From NCBI GenBank assembly GCA_005406025.1, contig BGZK01000084.1, positions 434,001-498,000 on the forward strand: DNA of 64,000 nucleotides, written 5' to 3'. Of this stretch, positions 35,565 to 48,639 are shown in pieces. Numbering within the stretch: the stretch's first letter is position 1; every line of letters begins with the position of its first letter. The DNA is from Eumeta japonica (Eukaryota > Arthropoda > Insecta > Lepidoptera > Psychidae). The translations under genes were made by a program, and so were the position numbers. The notes under the pieces were generated by a model, which saw only the letters and a program-made list of their open reading frames with translations, had not been told where the DNA came from and ran no database searches.

Positions 35565-37870
35565 CTCTATTGTTTCAAAAGAATTCCCGGATTCTGAAAA
35601 AATTAAAATTTTAAAGAAAAAAGTATTTGAATTTAAATATATTCCATTCTTAAATTTATTATTAAATAACCAGTATTAACGATAGTTTTTAACTTACCGA
35701 TATCAAATTATGGAGTAAAGAGTGTCTATGTAATTATAAGTATTTAGCCCCTGGCACTTACTTCAAAAGTTTGAAGTATATACTTATTTATTTAGAAAAT
35801 ATAAATTCGTACAAGGCTTATAAATGATTTTACTAGATAGAAATCAGTGCATAGACATTGCTTATTGTATGTAGGCTTTGTATGTTTCGTGTTAATATTA
35901 TTATGACTGTATTAAACGAAGTATTTAAAGACAATTAACTAATTGTTAGATTCGTTTTTCTTTGAAAAGTTATTCATTTTAACATTATCTCTTTCATCCA
36001 TCTTATTTCATTGATTTTTTTATTAAAACTTTTTTTTTCTTTTGTAGTTAATCCTGTAGATCGACTAATTTCTAGATATAATAAGTAATCAAATTCCGTT
36101 CTATTTATTTTATAACAACATAGTTATCATAACGAAAAGAAAAAAATGTAATTAAGATAAATTTAAAAATAACAATTTTATAAGCTATCAAAGACTCTCT
36201 GCGAACTTTTTCCTTCGGAGAAGATTTTATGTATGTAATTCTGTATCGATTAAGAATCGATGTTACCGCTTATCCACGTTAATGTACGTTACTATCTTTT
36301 TCTAATCGCCAATTTAGAACCATTGACTTAGAACAGCAATTTCCCTTTCCACTTTCTCAAACGAATAAAGAGCTTCAATTAGAGTAATATTTTTTTTACA
36401 ATTCCACAACGCATTCTAATCGGTTTTTCATAAATGTAGGGAGACAATAATGTTGAATCCGAATTTTTCGTAGGCAAAGAAATTGTGCTATACACCGCAC
36501 ACGCCTATGAATTGGGAGCGTCGCGAAATGATTAATTTGTCATTTCGTGGAGTATACGTTGTTATGAATCCCGCTTTTATTTATTTTAGTTTGAATTGAT
36601 ATTGTTTCTATAACATAGACAATAAAACGATAAGTTAGGCTTGTTTTTTTAAAATTGTTTTACTTTGCGTCACGCCTTTTTTTAAACACATAAAATATAC
36701 GAAATACTTGACTGTATCGAATTTGCGCTATACATTTTTTTCTAATGTATAGAAAATAAGGAAAATGAATTAGTTCTTTTTTTTAATCTTAGGTAAAGAA
36801 TAGTTACCTACGAAAAATTTGTGGAATTTAAACCAACAAGAATTTGTTGTATGAATCAATTTATTTTCAGCTCGAAATAAACTTGTGTACATATTGAAAA
36901 CTTAAAAAGGAATTTTGTCTGAAGATCTAGTATAACTTCTTGAAATATCAAGGGTTAAGGCTAATCGAAGATCGAAAAAGAAGAGTCATAAAGAAGACTT
37001 AAAACATTAAGTAATTATGACTGTATCTTACTATAAGAATTAATTTCAAATCCATAGTTTTATTCTACATTAATTTATATAGCTTTTTTAACATTAGTCC
37101 TGTGCCTCATTACATATCGAAATACTTCACAAACAAAAGAAATTCCACTACATGTGATATGTTAATTAAATTCGAAAAATATTTTTGTCTTCATAAAGAT
37201 ATATACTCTATCGCTGTGCGACGCTAATGGTATTTATCGGCTGCATTAGCTAGCCGTTTATTAGGCGCGCCCTACGAGGAGGCTGCTCGAGTGAGGGCCC
37301 GGGCGCAGGAAGTGTGCCATAACCGAGGGCTATTAATCACCGGGCAGCTTCCTTCGGGTAACCGAGCTCTATGCTACTCGATATGAGGGCGACATTTTTA
37401 TTGTTTCACTCGGTTTTCGTCGTCCAAGGCTCGCGTCGCTTAATGAGCCTGGAATACGAAATATGTAATGAACAACGAACCTGTTTTGTGCCTACAACAT
37501 TATAAGAATAAGGGTATTCATTGCATATATAGATTTACCAGTCAACCAGTGCGCCGCAAAGCCATAGAGAAATGATTGATTTTCACTCGCACGAACGAAA
37601 ACCAATCATTAATTTATACATAAAACCTACGATCAAATGAGATATGGAAATATGTAGTAGAATATGTGCTACATAGGTGAGGTTTGTATCATATATGACA
37701 CACTAAAATATATCTTATGTGACATGACACTTAAATTATTGTTTAAAGCTCTCATTAAAAAATCTAAAAAAACTTTCGACCTGCAGACCAGACTAAAACT
37801 TCCCGCGATTATTTTTATCGACGTATCTTTGAACTCCTCGAATAATAATTATTGTCAATGTGTTTTTGAG
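35565..37870. other. AT-rich stretch, nothing recognised
   Basis: About 2.3 kb of mostly AT-rich DNA. A short GC-rich patch at 37250-37380 contains GGCGCGCC and GGGCCCGGGCGC. No coding frame or structured repeat is supported. Confidence 0.45.
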
Positions 37871-37879
37871 ACAATTCAA

Positions 37880-38790
37880 AAATTTTAAAGATGCTTTACC
37901 CTATCCTTTCAGAAACTCCTTCAACCTTGGAAAAAGATAGAAATAACCAGGGATAAGGTCGAGTGAATATAAAGGATGCTCGAGTATTTCGAAGCCAGCA
38001 TCTCGGATTGTAGCCATAGCGACGGTGGACCCGTGAACCGAGGCATTATCTTAATGAACAAAACTATTTTTGCTAGTTTGCCTCGCCGTGACTTTTGAAT
38101 TTGGTTATGCATTTTTTTTATTTGTACTACATACAAAGAGCCCGTAACAGTAACTCCACGGTCGAGATATTCTGTCACGACCACCTGTTTATTATTACAG
38201 GTATATACATACCTGTATATTATCCCAGAAAGAAGAGCCTATGATCTTACGGACAGAATGACTCGTCTTAAATTTCTTAGGGGTTAGAGATAATGGGTCT
38301 TTTTCGAGTCATAGACTGTAATTTCGAATAATGTTTCTACATATGAAATCGCGTTTCATAAACCGAGTCAAAAAACTATCGAGATCTTGTTGTAACAAAT
38401 CCAAAGAAGCTCGAGAAATGTTCACCCTGGTTTGTTTTTGTGCATCGCTAAGCATTCAGGGGCTCCAACGCACGGATACTTCTTTCATTCCAAACGTTCA
38501 TGTAAAATAACACTTTATATACTAACGATTCATTTACCGCCTAGATTATAGAACTTATCACGACACGACGATCTGCTAAAATAATCTCTTCGATTTGTTC
38601 ACCATTTCTCCGGGTACTACCTTTACTAGGCGACCTAAACGAGGGTTCTTTGTTGGATGATCTTCCAAGTTTAAATTCAGCACACCGACTGGCAACTTAC
38701 AATACGATGGAGCATTTGCTGCTAAAGTGTCCTGTAAGTCTCAATTCACTCGTTCTTTAGTAAAATTTTTCAAACACAGATATTTAATAA
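37880..38790 (-). pseudogene. Decayed mariner transposase, lineage 2
   Basis: Minus-strand remnant spanning most of a mariner transposase in several frames. From high to low coordinate it shows an N-terminal block (APSYCKL..., about 38700), then KEVSVRWSP, LLQQDLDSFLTRF and KKFKTSHSVRKIIGSSFWDN, then EYLDRGVTVTGSL and RRGKLAKIVLF. Near 38050-37940 comes LFHQDNASVHGS, with the second catalytic aspartate kept, followed by EHPLYSLDLIPGYFYLFPRL, where the third catalytic aspartate is replaced by tyrosine. Spacing is consistent with the DD34D mariner class. Multiple stops and frame changes make it inactive. It differs in sequence from the remnants at 34.7-35.6 kb and 48.6-49.8 kb. Confidence 0.85.
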
Positions 38791-39213
38791 CCGCGCGCAA
38801 TTAATTTTTTTCCATTTTCAACAACACGCTACGACAATCTTTAAACAAGATTTCTGTTTATAAAAAAAAAACAAGAGATATTCATATTACTTCCTCATTT
38901 AAAATCTAATAAAATTCCACCTTTATCAACCATTATTTACTTTTTTTGGTACCAAAGAGTTCGTACCTCATTCTCACTTTATATAGTAAATGTACTTTGT
39001 ATGGATCTTAAATGGCACTTATTCAACTAATATAATATAAATAAACATTAAAATATACTTACAGTTTAAAACGTGAAATTTTCGATTATCGTGAATCACG
39101 ATTTACCCTTTGTATTTTCATCGCACGTTTGCGGAACGAAATCAAAATAGTAAACCAACGCTTTCGTATCGACTCATGCAAACATCAAACGATCTTCGCG
39201 CTAAACTCCAATT

Positions 39214-39249
39214 AGTTCTACATTTTCGTTTACTCGAAAATGTAGAACT
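39214..39249. repeat. 15-bp perfect inverted repeat, 6-nt loop
   Basis: AGTTCTACATTTTCG and CGAAAATGTAGAACT flank TTTACT, giving a compact hairpin. There is no T-run typical of a terminator and no adjacent gene. Function unknown. Confidence 0.9.
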
Positions 39250-39574
39250 CGAGCGAACCTTCATTTAGAAACGTCAGACAAACAAGTCTGAGGTACTGCC
39301 AAGTTAGAAATACACATTACGAGTACATTCTAGAGTGCACACGCCGGCCGTTCGTCATGCGAGGTGCACTGGTTCTCGGAATGCGCGCCAGCTCTATTTA
39401 GTGCGGCGATATGGGGCGCGAACATTTGTGTGGTCTGCATGACAGACGTGCGTTTGTACGTTTTATGACTGCGATAATTGTATTTTTGCGAGGATAAAAT
39501 ATCGTAATACGTGCAAATTTTTAAAGGACGACAATGGAATCGATATAATTCACTATGTTTTCTATAGCATGTTA

Positions 39575-39890
39575 AGGGCCAATCGAGCATACCAGAGCCA
39601 CCAGGGAGTAGATGATCACCACTACCCATGGACAATTGCAAACCCAGAGGAGTCGCTAGTGAGTTCCCGCCCTTTTTGGTAGGAATATGACATCTGATGA
39701 AGGGGGGAGTGGGCTACCAGAGTTTTTACGAGAGAATATATGATGGCGGGGGAATGGACCACAGGAACTCACACTCAGCGAACGAAGCGTAACATCGAAA
39801 GCTATTACTTCACGCCTGTAATCTGTGAGACGGTGGTGTCTCACCGGTCGTGCTGGCTCATTTTCGTGCTGCAACCAAGCTGACCAAGGC
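39575..39890 (-). repeat. Dispersed repeat family D, near full-length copy
   Basis: On the minus strand the order is ACCACCGTCTCACAGATTAC, GCGTGAAGTAATAGC, GCTTCGTTCGCTGAGTGTGAG, a CCATTCCCCC stretch, ACCAAAAAGGGCGGGAAC, GCGACTCCTCTGGGTTTGCA, GTCCATGGGTAGTGGTGATCA and ATGCTCGATTGG. The same order is found at 43975-44280. Non-coding; class unresolved. Confidence 0.75.
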
Positions 39891-39909
39891 ATGGCTGTAA
39901 AGATTAGGC

Positions 39910-42900
39910 TATATGATTACGTATTGAAATATAGAGAATATGTCAATAAGCATTAATATGAACAAAGGAAAAGCAAAGAAAGTGAGGCAAATTGTAAAAC
40001 ATGCTATTTTTATATCGGCACCGACATACTTAACTGCAAATTTTGTTTCTAAGAAATTACGTCTTCTGTACGTCGATGATTCTATAAGTTTGAAATACAT
40101 GTATGCTGAAACGTACCTAGTTGGCATAGCTTATATGCGATTTGTTATTCTCAAATAATTGCCAAGTGACATTTAAAATATTTTCTCTTTCTCTTCCCAC
40201 GGTCCTCGTGTCACGGTTGTCCGTTTCCTCTTGTTCGGCGTACGTACCTACCTACATGCCGAAATTAAGGCGATCGAGCGGTTAGCGGTGCGGTGTGAAC
40301 AGTTTAAGTAATTGGTAACATCATTTAAACGGCGTCGTATGACATTCCGAGTGTCGATACTTTTTCAGGCGCAACGTGCCAATGCTAAAAAGTCGAAGCG
40401 GTTCCGATCGGTTTCTCGTGGCCTGTTCCCGCGTTGAGTGTTGCGGTTGCAAAAAAATATACAAATAAATGATATAAGGTATATTAGATTAAGAAAATGA
40501 AATAAATTTCGGTCTAATCAACTTTCATATTATGCATCGTAAATTTCCTATAATCCTGGAAAAAGAATGTAAATTGATTTATCTAAGTTGGTCAGAAGAT
40601 ATGTCCGCTTGGTTATTTTTACAAGTATATGTTTTTGTAATATGTAAGTGGTGTAGTACTGAATAAATAGTTCTATAAATAGTATTTCACCGTATCTCCC
40701 GGAGCGCAGAACATATTTTTCAAATGCATTTTTTTTTTCTGTTTTTCGCATTATATTTTTCTAAATCTATTTTCAATTAATCGATAGATGTATACAAGAA
40801 GAAAACTTTAGAAGAGAATTTTAACAAAATACATACTTCAAGAAGTCAAAAATGCTTTTTAATATTACTGTATGTTAAACTACGACGAAACTACAGTCAA
40901 TAAATATAAAAAACATCAATCGTTGAAAGAGGAATCACGATGTAATCAATGAAATCACTTCAAAAACATTACAGGATCTATCATGGGGAACAGCATTAAG
41001 ATGCGAGAAGTTTTATACTGGGATTATCGGGGTGCCTACCAAGAGTGGCGATTAGGACTGACTGACGGACTGGCGACAAAAATAATAAATTGACACCACT
41101 CGGGACATGAGCGTATGGATATTAAGAAATGCTTATAAGTTCACTATATTATACAACCTTTGAAATGTATATATTTCTTACTTAATTCCTTTGTCAGCTT
41201 ATATTATTTCAACGTCTGTTTTAGGAAACTTCGTGAAAATATTCATCTTGTTTGTCCCATTCACATGAGATCTTATCGCTGGATATTCATGTTAAGAAAA
41301 TTCAATTTTCAGGTTGTGCCTCAACTATTTTTGGAACGAGAAAAATAGTTAAAGCACTAAAAATAGTCATTTTCTTTGAGGAAAGACGGCCTTCCAGTCT
41401 GTGTAGTAAACTCGTAAAATACAATGATGTATTTCAATGTTATGTAATAACCCACGAATCATAGATTACTTGAATTTAAACTTGTATTTCAAGAAGGTGT
41501 GTATTACACTATGGTATCCATAGTGCGTTGGCCCCAAGACAGAACATCGTGTCTGTAGACTCTGGTGACCTTTCGTCGACCTGCAGGTTTCGTCACGACG
41601 CTTTTCTCCATCCTTAGTCTAAGTATTGATCGACATTTTCAATCTAAACAGAAGTTGGAAAACAGGCGGTGGTTCATCAGGCGGCCAAGGCTTGTCAATC
41701 CACGTTCCCCGCGTGGACAGGACGGAATGCTCTATGGTCGTATTAATATTAACAAATTTGCTATTTGGCACATTCACAAAGTTAGACAATCAAATGTCGA
41801 ACATAAAGCGTGAGCGTTTTCTGTAGGAACTGTTTTTTTTTTCGTATCATTTTGTAATCTATTCGCTCCATAGAAAGTCACGGTGGGGGGAGTCATATCG
41901 ACGCCTGCGTTCGCGGCGGATATTTAGGCGTTTGAGGAGGCTTCTTTAAATTTTGATATCAAAATACACGTATATTTTAAAATTAATAATTAAAAATGGA
42001 ATGAACTACCCGAGTTGCTGGTTATGAAATGAAAACGTACTATCAGCAAAGATAAATATAAATGTCGGTTCGACAAATGAAAAATAAACCAAAGAAATAA
42101 ATGGACTAGAGCATTGAATAAGCAAAAAGTTAGTACCTACTACATTAGTACTTAATATCTGTATTAAAAATAACGCTGACTATAGACAGACATTGCAAAG
42201 TTTTCAAGTTTCGTATAAATAGTTATTTTTATATTGAACTTTACGAAATGCGATTCGACATGCTTTAATTTTTTTATTAATTAATCATTATTATCTTTTT
42301 AAATTTAAATGGTCTTAGTTCCCAAAAATTCATAATGTTTGTTACGTTTACGTAGAATTGTATTAAAATGAAAAACACAATCAAATTGAACATCAGTGAC
42401 ATATCGCATTTTATTTAAAACAATAAAAAAAAATTATAATTAAACAATTCTAATACTAATACTACTATTAATATCAATTCTAATATTATTGTTTGGTGCG
42501 ATATAAAACGTAAATATTTCAATCAAATTCATCGCTCTGATGTTGTATGAACCGATGCTTGTCTAATGACATGCGACTCGAGTAAATAACTTTCGTTTTT
42601 TCTTCGACTTCCCTTACATGTTCAGCGAGGATGAAACTTTTGCTTTGTTTGTGGCGCGAATGCAATTTTATTAATAACAGATTGAAATCCCGTTTTTAGA
42701 ACTACTTTCATTTGAAACTTAAAATGAAAAGAATGCTTATTATTTTAACAATTTAAATGAAAAACGATTATTATTTTTTAATTTTTATTATGCTTTCATA
42801 TTAACTAAACTAATGTTTATTTAGTTTTGAACTATCTTCTTATTGAAATCTTTTGGCTGAATTCATACAAATAAAAATAGGGACAAGTATAAGTTGTCAC

Positions 42901-43180
42901 TTATGATTTTTCTAAATGCACAGATTTTTCTAAATGTTTAATTATTTTTCGAATCGCTAAGTCCCATTCATATTTGTAGTAATATACTTGTAACAGACTT
43001 CTTTAGTTCGTAGCTTTGGTGGAGCTACATTCGGACACGGAGCGAGTATCAATGTATATATAAATAAATATGGTTGCCGCAACATAGATGTTCTCATTCT
43101 TTGATATCAATTCGAGTAAGCAATTAAATTTTATTATGATTGTTTTATGCGCGTGAAGAGATAGCTGTACTTCAACCACG
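39910..43180. other. AT-rich stretch, nothing recognised
   Basis: About 3.3 kb without a supportable gene. A short CACTATGG/CCATAGTG hairpin lies at about 41507-41525. A GC-moderate patch at 41540-41740 has a plus-strand frame that matches nothing recognised. Confidence 0.45.
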
Positions 43181-43189
43181 AGCGGCCCA

Positions 43190-43365
43190 GCGATGGCCTA
43201 CGCGCAGAAAGTAAACCGAACGTGATCCGAAAACACACGAACGCGAAGTTCGGTGGCGCCAAAGTTTCGGTCGGTTTGCGCCCGAAAGCGAAACTGTAGC
43301 CGAACCTAGGTTTTTTGGCTTAAACTGACCGAAACTGAAAGCCAAACTTGGGTCGGCTTATATTT
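43190..43365. repeat. CCGAAAC-rich degenerate inverted/tandem repeat
   Basis: Words such as GAAGTTCGG, AAAGTTTCGGTCGGTTT, CCGAAAGCGAAACT, CCGAAC and AAACTGACCGAAACT recur on both strands within 175 bp. The segments GCCAAAGTTTCGGTCGGTTT and the reverse complement of AAACTGACCGAAACTGAAAG are near matches, giving a foldable core. Confidence 0.65.
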
Positions 43366-43974
43366 TGTTTAATATCTTTTAATGCAAATTTTTAAAGAAA
43401 ATATGAAAAAAATCGAATATTTTATATTTAATATTGCTATCTAAAATAAAAGAAAATAGAGATTATAGAGCTTCACCTAAAGTATTCCAGAAAATCTAAA
43501 AAAAAACCAAAGTTTCAAATTCCCATGGGAAACGCAAAACAGTCGTAAAAGGAAAATGTGTACAAAAGCTACTTATTTTTTAATAAATTGAAGGCTAATG
43601 CGATGATTTGTAATACGGAATCCTCTCCACACAAATCCAACTTGAACTTGCCTGATTTTTCAATTATAATAGCATTGTTTCAATTATAATTTAATCATTA
43701 AAACATTACCAAAGTAGCGGGAAATGCTAATCCAAAGTCTGCCAAACTTTTAGGTCAGGAAATTATAACTCAATGAAAATTATGGTTGAGAGCATTATTT
43801 GCGCAAAGCCGGACATCTAGCAAGCTGTAGATTATCTCGTTTATTACTAGTATTAGAATTTAGTAAATGCGAACAATTCCAATGTCGTCCATCAAGCTGT
43901 GAAACTGTTTACTTATATATTTATTGCTAAATAATACAACTTTTCAGCTAATCTTTGAAAGAAATATTGAAAGA

Positions 43975-44280
43975 ATATTGTAGGTGGCGGTAATGGGCCG
44001 ACAAGACCAGTGAAATACCACGCTCTAACAAAATATGGATGCGAAGCTTCCGATGCTGCGCTCCGCCCAGTGAGTAAGAGTGCCGATGGTCCATTGCCCT
44101 TCATCAACCCACTCCGTCTCTATCAATCGCCTTCCATTAGATATCCTATCCCTACCAAAAAGGCCAGCAATGCAATGGTGACTCCTCTAGGATTGCGAGT
44201 GTCTATGGACGGTGGTGAACACTTACTCTCTGATTACTCGCTTGCTCGTTTGCTCCTCTTATATGCTCTATATAAAATAA
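43975..44280 (+). repeat. Dispersed repeat family D, near full-length copy
   Basis: Plus-strand copy with GTGAAATACCACGCTCTAAC, GCGAAGCTTCCGATGCTGCG, CCGCCCAGTGAGTAAGAG, ACCAAAAAGGCCAGCAATGC, GTGACTCCTCTAGGATTGCG, GTCTATGGACGGTGGTGAAC and CTCGCTTGCTCGTTTGC-like blocks. A 129-codon frame runs through it, but the match to three other repeat copies at DNA level shows it is repeat-derived rather than a gene. Confidence 0.8.
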
Positions 44281-44289
44281 GAAGTGATT

Positions 44290-44810
44290 GTCTCAAACAT
44301 GGGGCAACAACCAAAATGTTTATACCAGGGTATGTATGTACATATTTTCCTCAAAATTCCTACAGTGTATTAAATTTGGTAAATAAAAATAATAAATAAG
44401 AACTCAAAAGGATGATGATCAATCTCTTGTACAATTAAAAACACAAAGACGTTGAAAATTAAACACATAAAAGAAAAGTTTTACAGTACGGGCTTTAATT
44501 TCTCACTGCTACAATAACCGAAATAAAATTTGTTTTTGTTATTATTATTAGATTATCATCATCCCACCGCAGGGGTACCTCTAATTTCGGATATGAGATC
44601 TTAAAACTAAGATCTTTTACGTGGGTCCTATTCGTTGTCTTATCTTAATATTTAGTTACTTATAATATGTATCGATACAATTTTATGTCAGCACAATAAT
44701 TTTTATGTACATGTGCTGGGGAAAATGCTTAACTTTCAAACACAATATATTCTACTGATCGGTTAATCAGGCTAATATACAAACGCTTTGGCCTTAAATC
44801 CAATGTAGTT
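44290..44810. other. AT-rich spacer, nothing recognised
   Basis: No gene is supported. AGATCTTAAAACTAAGATCT at about 44598-44617 is a short inverted repeat. Confidence 0.4.
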
Positions 44811-44814
44811 GACG

Positions 44815-45240
44815 TAGAACGTATTCCTTTAACTCAGATCTTTTTTTCGATTTCTGTTCCGGTTTCAGAGTTTGTTCCGATCCTGAGCTCGTTCTCAGTT
44901 TTAAGCCGAGTCCAAATTCCGATTTTGATTTCAGTCAAGCTATAGATTCTGTTTTCAGTTGGACACCCGTCTGGACTTCAAGACTCCTCGAAGTCCGACG
45001 GCTTCCGAAGTTTTCCGATTCCATTCCTGCTCCAAGTCCTCGTTGGTCTTGGTTACAAAACCGATTTCACTATAGAGTTTTCCTGTTTGTTCTAAGTTCT
45101 ATGCTGGCCGCGTTAATCGTTATAATATCGATTGCATTCTAGATTTCCTATCCCTATCCTGCTCTAAGATCTATAGAACCGCTCTTGGTTACAAGGCCTG
45201 TTCAGCACTCTGTTCTTCTAAGTCCCACCCTGTCATTCGA
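44815..45240. repeat. Degenerate pyrimidine-biased minisatellite
   Basis: Over about 425 bp the plus strand keeps returning to variants of TTCCGATTY, TTCTGTT, GGTTTCAG, CCTGCTC and TCTAAGTC at irregular 15-25-bp spacing. Purines are under-represented. It looks like a decayed tandem array. Frames through it are broken, arguing against a coding explanation. Confidence 0.6.
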
Positions 45241-45409
45241 GTAAGTGTTTTATATTTAAAAAGACGAGTTTAATCAAAATGTTTCCTCAACGGTCACACC
45301 ACACGAACTTTATCTCCCATAACAATCGTTTAGAGGCTGACTTCCAAAAACGCTGAAATACATAGTTTTTCATTAATAACAAAAGCCTAACATATAAATT
45401 TTTAAGGCC

Positions 45410-45497
45410 TATTTAATCCCTCTAAAGTTTAATTATACCAAAACTCTTTAAAGTTTAACTATTTAATCCCTTTAAAATTTAATTATTCAAAAACCTT
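45410..45497 (+). repeat. 50-bp tandem duplication, second copy partial
   Basis: TATTTAATCCCTCTAAAGTT is followed about 50 bp later by TATTTAATCCCTTTAAAATT. Both copies continue into TAATTAT and CAAAAAC-type blocks. The unit itself contains internally repeated TTTAAAGTTTAA. Confidence 0.75.
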
Positions 45498-45869
45498 GAA
45501 ATGCGCTTTTTTATTTGAAAAAAGAAGCAATTTATTAATTTCCATGGACTTAAATTTTGAGATCAAAGATACTTTTACACAATCTTTCACCTTAACTTGT
45601 TCGCTCCTTTAAGTGTAAAATATAAAAAAAAACTTTTTATGATTTATTAATGATTTATCTCATTATAAGAATATACTGTCAAAATTTCACCTTTTTTAGG
45701 TCCGACGATTTCGACTGAACATTCATGGATCAATTAGTCAATCCGTTAGATGCGATAAGCAACGTTATTTGAATACATATGTTATTAAACACTTTTTTTA
45801 TTGATCAAGAAAAACGTGCTGCATTATCCCTCATCCCCCAAAGCCTGAATTCTCAAAATCTAGACGCAC

Positions 45870-46135
45870 GCACTACAAGCCATCACGTACGACAGCGCCA
45901 ACGGCCGGAGCACGAACGGTGGCACTGATCAATCAGTTGAATGCAGCCGCTCTCGCCGGCGGGCCCGAGGGCGGTGCAACCGTCGGCCACGGTCACTCAC
46001 CCGGCCGGCGTGCGCCCGCGCCGCTGCGCTCGATGCGCCGTTGCATAACGCCGCTCGGCCACGTGCTCCCGATTCGCTCTAGGCCACGGTCGCTGCGTCC
46101 CACGCTTGACGTTGTCGCTCGTTTGATTTAGGAAA
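45870..46135. other. GC/CpG-rich island
   Basis: The strongest GC-rich block between 25 and 57 kb. It contains a 70-codon plus-strand frame (45919-46131) reading MALINQLNAAALAGGPEGG and onward, with no recognisable domain. It may be a distal regulatory island or an unannotated first exon. No splice-site arrangement convincingly supports the latter. Confidence 0.45.
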
Positions 46136-46494
46136 TCATGTTATTCATTTATGTTTTTTTTATTGTACGCGAGAGCAGTTTCATTCGTCACCAGTCCGAG
46201 CATCAGTCGGCGGATACCTACATACGTTTTATAAAATAATAATGTTATTTCAATACTAAATTGAGTAAAATAAATTATCTATTACGGGAGCGACTCAACA
46301 TACAAAAAACCTGCCAAGAGCATGTCGTAACATGCTCAATGTAGGGGCTCCGAAGCCGTTACTACAAAGAAATGCAATACAGATGAAAAGCTACATTGTT
46401 ACACTTTATTCAGTTTTCCCGCACAGAATAGATATAAGCCTTTAGTCGCCTATAATTAGAGAAACAATGTCGACTATTACTCTTAAACTACTGT

Positions 46495-47035
46495 AAAGTG
46501 CACCAGCAAGAGTATATATTCATAGCAGTACTTTTGTTGAGAATCGCTGTTTTTCGGCAATAACTCAAAAACGATTTATTCGATTGTATTAAAAATAATT
46601 TTATTTGAAAGTATTTATTAAGCGTTACCTTTGTAATTTTTTTTTTTCATGTTTTTTGGATACATGGTTTAAAAAATAAAGGGGAGGTACACAATTGCCG
46701 TTACTTTCGGAGCGACTATTTCTAAAACTATTCAATTAATCAAAATAAAAAATGCTTAGAAATCTCAGTATTTTTAAAAGAACCGTTGAAGTACATATGT
46801 GCAATACATTGGTGTTTGAGGAAAAAAAAATTTTCAGCTTCTGTTACATGGATGCAGTGCTTTCTCTTAGAAATATTTATTTCTTATTTAACTAACAAAC
46901 TTAGTAGCAGTCCATCCAAGACACCTGTCCTCTACATATCATTAAAATGCCTGTGATATACAGACGGGCAGAAGGATATCACGAAACTATAAGGGTTCTG
47001 TTTTCGCCATTTTGACTCGGAACTCTAAAAATAAT
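46495..47035 (-). repeat. Dispersed repeat family A, 3'-truncated inverted copy
   Basis: The reverse complement of this segment matches 61897-62450 in order. The shared blocks are a head 'TTCCGAGTCAAAATGGCGAA' and 'CTTATAGTTTCGTGATATCC', and a distal part including 'GTTTTTGAGTTATTGCCGAA' and CTCAACAAAAG. The family tail (CGGAACCCTATAATG) is absent here. Confidence 0.75.
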
Positions 47036-47039
47036 ATAT

Positions 47040-48635
47040 CATGTGCATTATCAATGTATAACGTTAATGAAGTAATGAGGTTTTGTTAAAATTTCATGCG
47101 TCTCTATCAAATCGTAACAAAACGATTTCATTATGTTCTGTATATATTTTTCACTGCCCTGAGCTATGACTGCGCCTTATTGCTACCTGCTACGGCTTGT
47201 CGCGGCGTGAAGTTACTAAAAAGAGTTAAAAGCGTTGGGAACGATGACACGAATTGTTAGCTCCGCTCTTCACTCAAGGTCATTAGGGCCCAGATATTAG
47301 GGCCTCATAGTGAACCTTGTTACTTTAAACAAATTGCGGTAAGCAACGTCAAGTGGGACATTAAAATTTTATCGCGATTAGAATCGGGTAAAAATATATT
47401 TTTCTAAGAAAAGTAGTTGGAAGTAATTAAAAAAAAGAAGAACAAAACACGGAATTTGTGACCACACAAAACTTTTCCCTCAACTCACTATCACGGAAAC
47501 GCACCGAGGAACTACTTTAACACTTTATTGGACCATACTTAAATTGTGACCACATTAATTACTGACGAAGAGAGATCTAGCCAATTCGCTGAAGCTCCGC
47601 GTTTACGTATCAGCGATTCATGGTTCTGAAACATTTTAACCATTTGCCAGGATCATGTTTATTTGTAAACAAACTGAAAAGTGAAATTTTCACGAATGTT
47701 AGCCCAATCACAATACGCAGATATCTTAAATATTTACTTTTTCTTCCACATTTTCGTGGTAAAATGTGGAATTCTGTTCCGTTTTTGAAGAACATCGGGT
47801 ATGTGCTATGATAATGCATAATATGTTGGGTATAAAATAATACAGTAGTTGAGTGCAGTGGGTAAAGGAAATCATAGTGAGGAAATTTAGAAAATAAGTT
47901 GGGGAACCTGCGTAATTACTATCATGTAATCCAAATTCCTCTATTCAGTACAAACCCTTTTCCAAAAATGACAATCTTTTATATTATGTCTTCTATATAA
48001 ACAAAATTAAATATACATAATAAATATAATATGTTTGATATTATATTAGATATGTAAATATATTTATTTGAGTGTTAATAAATCCCAAACCGTTTGACCG
48101 ATCACCACGAAAGTTGACGCATCTAAGTTGTTTTTTCATAGAGATTTTTACGCTCTCCGCTCTGTTCTAACTTGCCACTAGATGACGATGCAACACATCG
48201 AATTCTATACCGTTCAACTGACCGCTATGAAGATTCGTACACATGGGTATTTGAACATGAAGAATTAGTATTTTTATTAGCTGAGCTAGGAGGCATGTGA
48301 GGCCTCCGGCCTCCGTGCTCAGTCTCGCGAACTTGGGTTTCCTTCGCAACGGTAGATAGACAGAAAAAGAGTTGACGAGGGCACCTGCCCGAGTACAGGG
48401 GCCTCGATAGTAATAAAAAGTGGAATGTGAAACGTTCAATGCATTAGATCGAGTATACGTAAAGTTCATAAACAGAGAAATCGAAGAACTGATCAAATAA
48501 ATATAGTTGTCTTTCTACTATCTTTGATTCGAGATCCCGGTCACCTTGACGCTCATGAAGATTACTGTTCGTGATACAATATACATATATATAAATATAT
48601 TTTATAATGTATCGGAAGGGGTGCTTATATTATTA
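47040..48635. other. Stretch without supportable genes
   Basis: Frames at 47610-47819 (-), 47620-47811 (+) and 48167-48496 (-) match nothing known. A CCGTTTGACCGATCACCACG motif at 48091 and GAGGCCTCCGGCCTCCGTGC at about 48299 suggest small fragments of dispersed repeats. Confidence 0.4.
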
Positions 48636-48639
48636 TATA

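Noticed and set aside
44010..44399. 129-codon plus-strand frame, the third-longest in the window
   Set aside because: The DNA matches other copies of repeat family D, including one on the opposite strand, so the frame is incidental.
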